Below, one piece after another: positions 55,764 to 64,000 of a DNA stretch of 64,000 nt. Origin of the DNA: Tremella fuciformis (lineage: Eukaryota; Basidiomycota; Tremellomycetes; Tremellales; Tremellaceae); assembly GCA_032768795.1 (NCBI GenBank), contig CP136490.1, positions 3,968,001 through 4,032,000 on the forward strand, written 5' to 3'. The notes below the pieces were generated by a model. The model made no database searches. It had not been told where the DNA came from and saw only the letters and a program-made list of their open reading frames with translations. Each line of letters begins with the position of its first letter. The stretch's first letter is position 1. A program made the position numbers and the translations under genes.

Positions 55764-57699
55764 TCAATTCCTCCAGTTCAAGGCCCAGTACGGCGGCTTC
55801 CACTTGAAGCGCATCTTGCTGTGCTTGCCATGCTTCGGCTCGTACTGCCACTTCAGATGACCGGGAGTCGAACTCTTCTCGAAGTATCTCTGGTCCGCCA
55901 GTCTTGAGAGCTCTGTGGCATCAGCGATGTGGCGTCGGTGTCTCGATGACCTGACTGACCCGGCCAAGGAGCCTCCTACCCATGCCATAAGACTGGGAAC
56001 CCAACGAGGGGCTTGGCCGCCTACGGAAGACCCAGAAGAGGTATCAGGAAGAGGGTCATTGACGAAGACTACGTTGTTCCGTAGATTATGTAGAGCACGA
56101 TATTGTTGCTTCTGCTGCGATCGCCACAGTGAGACTGTTGAGCGAGGCGACGTACCAGCAGGAGAGGATTGTACGGGTTCTGGTGGACGCAAAGCGGCCA
56201 AGATAGATTCTCGTAAACGCGGGATGAAGCCTGGCAGCATGGCAGTCCCGCCCGTCACCACCATGGACTCTGCCATCGGTGCTCGAAGGTCGATGGGCAA
56301 CTGCCTCTCAGCGATGTCTTCTGTTCCCAGAGCTTATCAACAAACCTTGAGAATGCAATTGAGTACCAGGTCGGGTAGTGACGATGCTTCCATCGTCTCG
56401 TCGGTCTCGAACAGGAAATCGGCTGCGCGCTCACGGACCCAGCCGGGCACAACAAGAGTGGCACGTCCCAGATCCCCAGACTGTCCCGGTGAGGGAGCGA
56501 CTTTGATAGACAGGTCATTACTCTTCTGACCCGCATGGTATCGAGCGAAGAGTCCTGTCCAAATATCGCCTGTGTCGTCTGCTGCCGGAGGAGCAGCAGG
56601 ATTCGTCTCGCGTGTCTCGGTCGTCCGCGACACAGGATCTGTAGGTACGAAGCAACCCTCAGTGAGAATACGCTCTATGATTCTCCCGGAAAGCACCGCA
56701 GGCGGGATGGGCTGGATCACCTGACGATCTTTTGGAGAGTTCAGAGACGTTGGAGGTAAGATGAGCGAGCCGAAATGTTGCAGCAGACCGCCAAGTCTGT
56801 CATGGAGCATACGTCCACCTATGGGCGTGGATTGCGACAGGTGCAATAGGGGCCTCGAATGATATACCTAATATGATAAGCAAGGATTCCAAACGACGTA
56901 ATGACAGACGGACGGGCGTTACTGTTGTCTCCAGCCATCCGCAATCGATCACGAGACCTGTGACTCGACCACAAGCTGTCAAAGCCAGTAGACTGGAAGG
57001 AGCAAAGGACACGGACGGCACCTATTGTCAGCGTCAGCCCTGCGTTACCTGTGCGCGCATTACCCTGAGGTTCTCAAATAGGGCGGCAGCGATGCGATCC
57101 TTGACATGGTTGGGCAGAAATGTATTCTCGACGACAATAACTTTGCGAGCCTTGGAGTCGGTCTGCAAATGCCTGGGCCATCAGCGCGTCGACGGGCACT
57201 GTACCCATACCTTTGGAACGCCGACCGGAGAAGCTTCGTTATACGCAGGCCTATCGTTCGGCCTGCTTCTTCTGTATCACCTGCGACGACTCTCTCCAAG
57301 TCCAGATCCCAAGCTTGTCCGCCTCCTTCCTCATCGCCTTCCGTCGCCCAGAAGCAGGCCCGAGGTTGTGCCTCGCCAGAGTACCCGACCTTCCATATTC
57401 TAGATCCGGGACTGCTATTCAGTCGAGCTGAATTGCTGTATCAGAATTGATGTACTCAATCACGATTCGATCTTCGATACCATAGAGAGAATGCCGCCTC
57501 GAACTCTGAGCATCAATCAGCTGACGCTTTTCGATTCAGGAGTCCATCTCACGTAGGCAGGACTAGCTCCGGCGGGCCGAGCTCGGCTAAGGCCTGCGTC
57601 ACCAGCGGCAGCAAAAGCCGCTCTCTTTGTGGGAGTTGTGAAGACAGCCGAAGCCGCAGATTCGGGCGGCGGTCTCGTCCGGGTGGTCATTGTAGTCAT
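55764..57699 (-). CDS. ARP10: Actin-related protein Arp10 (dynactin pointed-end subunit)
   Basis: Actin-fold protein of the dynactin pointed-end complex, which links dynein to cargo. Start at 57699 (MTTMTTRTRPPPESAASAVF). Exons in order include a short Ala-rich N-terminus with ASPAYVR, KARKVIVVENTFLPNHVKDR and IAAALFENLR (about 57160-57060), VPSVSFAPSSLLALTACGRV and TGLVIDCGWLETTVTPV. The last is the actin phosphate-binding loop, with the Asp-Cys-Gly pattern of Arp10/11 instead of Asp-Ser-Gly. Later come GGRMLHDRLGGLLQHFGSLI and RIIERILTEGCFVPTD, then MAESMVVTGGTAMLPGFIPR (the actin-like TGG.a..pGf motif). The C-terminal exon has ELSRLADQRYFEKSSTPGHL and ends WKPPYWALNWRN at 55764. About 480 residues over six or more exons, borders approximate. 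The pattern fits Arp10/ACTR10 better than actin or Arp1. Confidence 0.8.
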
Positions 57700-57904
57700 G
57701 TCGACTAGGTCGAAGACGCGAATTGGGACCAAGTGGAAAGTCAATCGCGAGGTGGAGGTCTGAGCGTGGGGTCCCCCCACTTTGACACGTGGTCCGGTCC
57801 AGCCAGAATTTCGTGAACGAAGTGGTCCACTTGGGCACCCGTCACAGGTCTCTGATTCCTTAGCAGCTGTCTGAACACCAGGACGTCCAGACGTTCAGCT
57901 CAGA
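57700..57904. promoter_or_regulatory. Bidirectional upstream region of ARP10 and RRP5
   Basis: 205 bp between two divergent start codons. No specific motif recognised. Confidence 0.5.
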
Positions 57905-60900
57905 ATGGCGAAGGAGCAGCACTTTGTCCCCTCGCGTGCGGCAGGTGGCAATAAGACCAAACGACCGCGCCCGTCAGACAACACATCCGAGCTCAAGAAG
58001 TCCGAAAAGTCTGAATCCGCTCCTCGAGCTGCGCCGTCGTTCCTCTCAAATCTGCAGCATGACGAGACCGACTTTCCGAGAGGAGGAGGGACGACTCTGA
58101 CGCCGTTAGAGTATAAGCAGGTCCTGCAGGAAGGCCGCAGAGAGGCGGATGCCGAAGCCCATGCCGAGGTGAGCTGTTGTTCACCCATGGTCGTGGGCCG
58201 AGCTCACCTCAGTCATCGTCAGCGGCGGGAAAGCGGGCGAGGAAACAGATGAGCGAGCGCCAGGTAAAGCGACTCAAGAAGAATGAGGTGGATCAGATCC
58301 GTGCTGAGCGCGCTGAGCGCGACAAGGACAACATCCGTATGTCATCTTAGTGGGCGAGGATGGACCTAATTCGGCATAGGTGTGGAGGAGCTCAGCTACA
58401 AACGAATCACAGAGGGCACTCGGTTGGTCGTTCGGATACACAGCATCCTGCCTCTTCATCTCGTCGTCTCCCTGCCTAATAGTCTGCTGGCGCATATTCC
58501 GATCACAGAGATCTCGTCAACTCTCACTTCCCGACTGCAGGCGGAGGAGAACATGTCGGTTGATGATGACGAGGACGATGAGGACAGCTCGGTGCCCGAC
58601 CTCGCCAAACTCTTTTCACCAGGCCAATATTTCCCCGCCAAAGTGATTGCAACGTTTCCGACTGCGTCGCAGAGCTTCGCGGCGCAGTATCCGGCCTCGG
58701 AGACCACACGGTTAGCAGCACGAGTCGAGATGAGCTTGATGCCCGACAAAGTCAATTCTGAAGTCGCCAAAGCCGATCTTGATCAAGGATACCTTGTTAC
58801 CGGAGAACTCATCTCAGAGGAGGACAATGGTTGGCGTATCGGACTTGGCGTGGGAGAGCGTGGAAATACCGTCGAGGGATGGTTGTCTCAGAAAGAGGCG
58901 GCAAAGCTACCGGGCGGTGAGTGATACGAGTCTCGGGATGCTCGGACCGCCAAGGGTAGTAGCTGATAGAAGCGCCCCTCCTCGGTCAGCTGATCACGGC
59001 AACGATCGCCTCATCTTCGGCAGGTGGACGAGTCGTCCAGCTAACTGTGGACCACGACACATTGCTGAAATCGCAAATTTCCGAGGTGTCCGAAGTCGGT
59101 TCACTCCTTCCCGGACAGCTTGTCACTGCTCTTATCACGGCGGTTGTACCCTCTGGACTCAATGTCAAGGTGTGCGGCTTCTTCGATGGGACGATCGAAC
59201 GATCGCACCTGGATCTGGGCGAGGAGGACATCGAGGAGAAGTACAAGGTCGGAAAGAAAGTGCGCGCACGGGTCATCTACGAGAATTTGCAGCACACCCC
59301 TCGACATTTCTCCCTCTCGGCTCTTCCGCACATCTTGGCTTTCTCAAGCCCTCTCTCACGAGAGAAGGTCCCGATTGAACAGGCTATCGAGATCGGACGG
59401 ATGATCCCGAGTGTGACCGTCACCAGGGTGATCCCGGAATGGGGAGTCATCAGTCGGACGAACGATGGCTTGAATTGCTTCACTCACGTACGAGAAATTG
59501 ACATTATGGGTTCATGCGCTTATGAGCAGATCAGTCATCTGTCCGACGAGCGGCTGCCGGCTCTCACCAAGTCTACCACTCAATTCGGAGTCGGCACGGT
59601 CCATCGTGCAAGAGTCATCGGCCACTCGCCTCTGGACGGCGTTGTCCTGCTGAGCTTTGAGCAAGCCGTTCTCGATCAAATCTTCATGCAAGTGGGTGAG
59701 CTCAAGGTCGGACAGGTTCTCAAGGTGAGCATACGCTCTGGCAAGCCCAGACCATCAGTTGACAGACAAGGGTACAGTACGACGACTCCTAGAGGGATCC
59801 ATGTTCATCAACATCCACGGCAGCGTCGACGGCATCGTCTTCCCGACTCATTATGCGGATATCAGCCTCAAGCATCCCGAAAAGCGCTTCAAAGCAGACT
59901 CTTCCGTGCGATGCCGAGTCTTCGCCATCGAGCCGGCTCGCAACCGCGTCGTTCTCACATTGAAGAAGACATTGGTCGACTCTGAGCTCGAGACTCCCGG
60001 TTCGTTCAGCGAGTATCGCGTCGGCCAAATCGTACCGGCAGTGGTCATCAAGATCCTCGAGAAGGGTTGCATCGTTGAACTGTTTGGAGGCGTGCGAGCG
60101 CTCGTGCCACAAGCGGAGGCCAGCCAAACCTTTGTATCGAATATTGCGGATCTCTTCTTCGTCGGCAAACCTGTCAATGTGCGAATCATGCAGGTTCAGC
60201 CCGAAGCGGAACGTTTGGTCGCTTCGATACGGCAAGCCGCGCCAGCAGCAATCGCCGCAGCCAAACTCGATGTAGGCGATGCCGTGCACGGATTGGTCAC
60301 CGAGATCCACACCGAGCAGGCCGTTATTACCTTGCAGCCCAGCAACCTCAAGGCTCTTTTGTCGATGAGCAATCTATCGAATCATCGTAGCATGGGCATC
60401 GATGAGCTGCGAGCGAGTCTCAAGGTCGGCGAACAGCTGGAAGACTTGGTTGTCGTGTCGAAGAATCCGACATCGGGCTTGCTTATCGTGGCCAACCGAA
60501 AGAGTGCCGGGGCCAAGGGACAGGCAACGGTCCCGAAGTCTGCGTCACTAAAGGCTAGCGACGTGCAACCTGGCCAGATCCTTAAGGGGAAGGTCTCTTC
60601 ACATACTCCGAAAGGCACAATTATCAGCCTTGACGGGAATGTCAGGGGTCGAGTACACCCTTGCGATGCGAGCGACGATTTTGCGCAGATCGCCACAGGG
60701 GAAGGCCCGCTCAACGTCGGAGAGGATGTCGATTGTTTCGTACTGGATGTCGACAAGTCGGCCCGGATTGTGCAGCTATCCACACGAGCGTCGCGTGTGA
60801 CACCTCTCAGTGCAGGCGACATCGTCGACCCCGAGATCCAAGATATCAAAGAGCTCAAAGCTGGCTCCATAATAAGGGGTCTCGTGAGCAACATCACCCC

Positions 60901-62897
60901 TCATGGACTGTTCGTAGCGCTCGGACGTTCCGTCACTGCTCGAGTGATGATCAAAGAGCTTTTCGACGAGGTCAGCCCCCAAACTGATCAAACTGTCGAA
61001 GAAATTGATGAACAGTATGTCAAAGACTGGGAGTCTCAATTCCACCGGAACCAGCTTGTCTCGGGCAAGATCGTCAGGTGGGCTATCATCCTGACATAAG
61101 CAGAAGACTCTCTGACATGCAGCGTTAACGAGTCTCGCAATCAAGTGGAGATGACTCTTCGCAAGAACCCCGACGCCAAGGGTGCCAAGCGAGTCGCCAA
61201 GCTCGATCTAGCAGACTTCGAGAAGGGGCAGAAAGTCGTCGCAGTGGTGAAGCGGGTCGAGGTGTACGGAATGTTCCTGCGGATCGAAGATAGCAATGTC
61301 TCGGGTCTATGCCACAAGTCCGAGGTCAGTCGCATCTTCCACCATGCGCAGCACTCTGACCATTCCAGATATCCGATCAGAAGAAACAAGATGTCAGTGC
61401 GGCACTCAGAGGCTTCCGAGAGGGCGACAAGGTCAAGGCGAAAATTGTCTCGATCGATCGAGACAGTGGCAAGATCAACTTTGGGATCAAGGCGAGCTAC
61501 TTTGACCAAGAGGACTTTGAGGGAGAAGCGGCCGAAGACGAGGAGGTTGAGAGCTCTGCTGAGGATGATGAAGAGGAAGGCGATGACGACGACGAAGCAG
61601 AAGATGCCGCAGAGATTGGTCTTGAGGGGTCAGACGGAGACGAAGAGGAAGAGACTGAGGAGGAAGACGAAGAGGATGGCGAAGACAACGACGATGACGA
61701 CGAAGCGAGTGACATTGACGTCGAGCTGTCCGCCCCAACGAAACAGACCAACCCTGTCACAAATGCTCGTGCCAAGAAAGCAGAGCCTGCACCGATCGCG
61801 TTGTCCGTCCCAGGCGGCTTTGACTGGTCTGGCCGTGCCGCGTCGCCCGCCGCCGAATCAGGGTCAGGGTCAGAGTCCGAGGAAGAGACAGCGCAAACCA
61901 GCAAACCGAAGAGCAAGAGGCGAGCGGCCGAAGACCTAGCGGCATCTGCTCCAGGTGACTCGCCACCCAGCTCTACGGCAGAGTACGAGCGGGCCCTCTT
62001 CGCCTCGCCCAACTCGTCCTTCTTGTGGATTCAGTACATGTCGTTCCTGCTGCAGCTGCACGAGGTCGAGAAGGCTCGACGTCTCGGCCGTCAGGCGCTC
62101 GAGAAGATCGCCTACCGCGAAGAAGGCGAGAAGCTCAATGTATGGATGGCGCTCGTCAACCTGGAGCTCGGGTTCGGGACGGAAGACACCGCCGAGAAAG
62201 TCTTCAAGGAGGCTGTGCAGTACAACGACGCCCGATCGGTCTACACGCGATACGCCGAGGCGCTGGCGGCTGCTGGCAAGGGTGACGCCACTGAAGAGGT
62301 ACACAAGAAGATCGTCAAGAAGTTCTCGGCGTATCCCGACTCGTGGACCAAGTTCGCCGAGTTCTACCTTGCCAAGGGCGAGGTGGATGCCGCTCGAGCT
62401 TTGCTGCCCCGTGCGATGAAATCGCTCGACAAGTCCAAACGTGAGTCCAGCTGAAAACAGGTCGGATAATAGCTGACGGCTAGATGTCGAGACGATCGAG
62501 CGCATGGCGATCCTGGAGTTCAAGCACGGCGAGCCAGAGCGCGGCAAGACCCTCTTTGAAGGTCTGGTCGATCGGTATCCCAAACGACTGGACCTCTGGT
62601 CGGTCTATATCGACCAGCTTGCCAAACTTGGAGATGCTCAGGGCTGCCGCGCACTGTTCGAGCGGGCGCTGCAGCAGAAGCTCACCTCGAAAAAGGCCAA
62701 GTGAGCTTCCATTACCTATACTAACAGCAAGCTGACAACATAGGTTCTTGTTCAAGAAATGGCTGGGTGTGGAGACGAGAATAGGGGATGCCAAGGGGCA
62801 GGAAGCGGCCAAGGAGGCCGCGCGAGACTGGGTCGCACGGAATGTCAAGCCCGAGTCTGGGGACGAAAACGATGAAGACGAGGAGGACGAGGAGTGA
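57905..62897 (+). CDS. RRP5: Ribosome biogenesis protein RRP5 (PDCD11 type)
   Basis: Nucleolar S1-repeat protein required for cleavages that release both 18S and 5.8S rRNA. Start at 57905 (MAKEQHFVPSRAAGGNKTKR), followed by FLSNLQHDETDFPRGGGTTL and LTPLEYKQVLQEGRREADAE, the Rrp5 N-terminus. An intron near 58169 restores ESSSAAGKRARKQMSERQVK. S1 repeats follow: RITEGTRLVVRIHSILPLHL; SLLPGQLVTALITAVVPSGL then NVKVCGFFDGTIERSHLDLG; SVTVTRVIPEWGVISRTNDG; YRVGQIVPAVVIKILEKGCI; LNVGEDVDCFVLDVDKSARI; ASIIRGLVSNITPHGLFVAL; and KGQKVVAVVKRVEVYGMFLR. A long acidic Glu/Asp linker (about 61510-61740) precedes seven or so C-terminal HAT repeats from YERALFASPNSSFLWIQYMS and ARRLGRQALEKIAYREEGEK to FKKWLGVETRIGDAKGQEAA. 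Acidic end EDEEDEE, stop at 62897. About 1,480 residues. Confidence 0.95.
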
Positions 62898-63139
62898 TCG
62901 CTTATTGGTGTTTCTTCACACCATTAACCATTTTACTTGCATGCAGCATCGGTTCACCAGTTTCAGGAGCTGGCAATGCACACTGATGTGCATGGCATGC
63001 GGACAGGACAATGCTACAGTGCAAATGCAATACGAATGCGAAAATGTGGGGATATGCGTACAGATAAAACCTGAACCTGGAGAACGACAGAGGGTGACGC
63101 ATATTGTGGTGTGGAAGGAAGGATTGTAATGTAGTACAG

Positions 63140-64000
63140 CTAGTAGTCGTCCATCTCTTCGTCACTATCGACGACTACTCGTCAGCTCGACTGGCAAATG
63201 AGAGCTGGAAAGCTGACCCGCCGGCATCTGCGCTGTCCCGCTGACAGCGGCACTGCTGCCCATCGAGCCCGGTACAGAGATGATGCTCTTCTGCGGACTG
63301 GCCGAGGAAATGGGAGACGAGTCGCCCGCTTGCTGAGGCGGCTGGCCGAGCCTGCTTGGCCCAGGTGCAGGACGAGCGAATCCAGTCGGCGTAGCTGCTC
63401 GTCAGCCTGCAGTCCTACTCGACCAGGCAAGCAGTCGAGAGAACGTACCTGTACCAGAAGCCACCGCCGAGCCGAGCTTCTTCTTGCCGCTCGGACTGGA
63501 CTTGTTGGGTGACCTGCCGCGCTTGCTGCCGTTGGCCGAGCCATTTGTAGTAGGTCCCGCCCCTGCACCATCAGCTGCACGGCCGAAAAGAAGGAGAACG
63601 GGGAAGACCCACGCTTTGACGCACTGCTCTTCTTGGTTCCTACACTCTCTTCCGAATCTGCCTCGCTCGGCTGATAGTAGGGCGAGCTTGATCGTTCCGT
63701 CGTGCCCAGCCGAGCTTTCGCCGCTGCTGTCCGAGCTCCACGCCGGGTTGACCCGTTCAATCCGAGGCAACTCGACAGATGTGGTGCGTAGCGGTTCGAA
63801 GTGACCTGAGCGTCAGGATTGACTCCGCATTCTGATCAGGGGCACTCACCTGTCGGCGGCAGACGAGACACTCGAAGAAGACGTTTCCGCTGCTATCCAT
63901 CTTCCCGCTACCTGACCCTATGCCAGTCGCTCCCCCCGTCCCTTTCTCGGGGCCAGAGGGATAGCCGGCCGTCCTGTCGGGAGCTGCATAAGTCGATGGA
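63140..64000 (-). CDS. SGF11: SAGA deubiquitinase-module subunit SGF11 (ATXN7L3 type), 5' end outside the window
   Basis: Subunit that docks the Ubp8 H2B deubiquitinase in SAGA. The frame enters from beyond 64000 (TYAAPDRTAGYPSGPEKGTG). The zinc finger reads KMDSSGNVFFECLVCRRQ, then after an intron (GTGAGT...CTCAG, about 63868-63810) VTSNRYAPHLSSCLGLNGST. Cys-x2-Cys and His-x3-Cys match the Sgf11 finger, as does RYAPHLxxCLG. The rest is disordered: Ser-rich RSSSPYYQPSEADSEE, KKSSASKR, KRGRSPNKSSPSGKKKLGS, a Pro-rich part and SSPISSASPQKSIISVPG, ending in an acidic VVVDSDEEMDDY at 63140. The N-terminal helix that threads into Ubp8 would lie upstream and is not visible. Convergent with RRP5. 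Confidence 0.85.

Overview
The window comes from a fungal nuclear genome, most likely a basidiomycete yeast of the Tremellomycetes type. The evidence is dense genes split by many short (about 45-130 nt) introns with GTRNGY...YAG borders, high GC, a four-exon histone H3 gene, a secreted protein with a CPL1-type cysteine domain, and eukaryotic housekeeping genes (WDR7, SYF1, RRP5, SAGA and dynactin subunits). No rRNA gene, intact tRNA gene or CRISPR array was seen.

Layout. 0.5-6 kb: BFR1-like coiled-coil protein, histone H3 and an unknown gene (all minus), then complex I LYR subunit NDUFB9 (plus). 6.2-11.3 kb: one long WDR7/rabconnectin-3 beta gene. 11.4-15.8 kb: three tandem paralogues of a short-chain-dehydrogenase-fold protein whose catalytic Tyr/Lys positions are degenerate. 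16-18.3 kb: mostly uninterpretable, with one weak gene candidate. 18.4-34.5 kb: compact housekeeping block: CPL1-domain secreted protein, isochorismatase-fold hydrolase, GRP94-type ER Hsp90 ending in HDEL, SYF1, TatD nuclease, a large Ser/Pro-rich protein, Erv-type sulfhydryl oxidase, ATX1 copper chaperone. 34.6-46.7 kb: gene-poor accessory stretch with orphan ORFs and a 4.17-kb retroelement. 46.7-51.8 kb: REEP/HVA22 protein and a glycogen-targeting PP1 regulatory subunit (CBM21 plus RVxF), preceded by about 4 kb without a recognisable gene. 55.8-64 kb: dynactin Arp10 and RRP5 (divergent), then SGF11, cut by the window end.

The most unusual object is the retroelement at 40484-44652, flanked by a 5-bp target duplication (TATTT). 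It encodes Gag, protease and integrase of the Ty1/copia order in one open frame, but the frame stops where reverse transcriptase should begin. In place of RT/RNase H lies about 130 bp made of tRNA-like pieces, one of which ends in an encoded CCA exactly at the LTR border, as expected if a mature tRNA had been copied during reverse transcription. Each terminal repeat (291 bp, the two copies identical by eye) is itself built as a miniature LTR element: 60-bp repeat, primer site resembling the anticodon arm of tRNA-Lys(UUU), 171-bp interior, polypurine tract, 60-bp repeat.

Gene boundaries were set by translating across splice sites by hand. Starts and some inner exons of the long genes are approximate; family assignments rest on recognised motifs, not on database searches.
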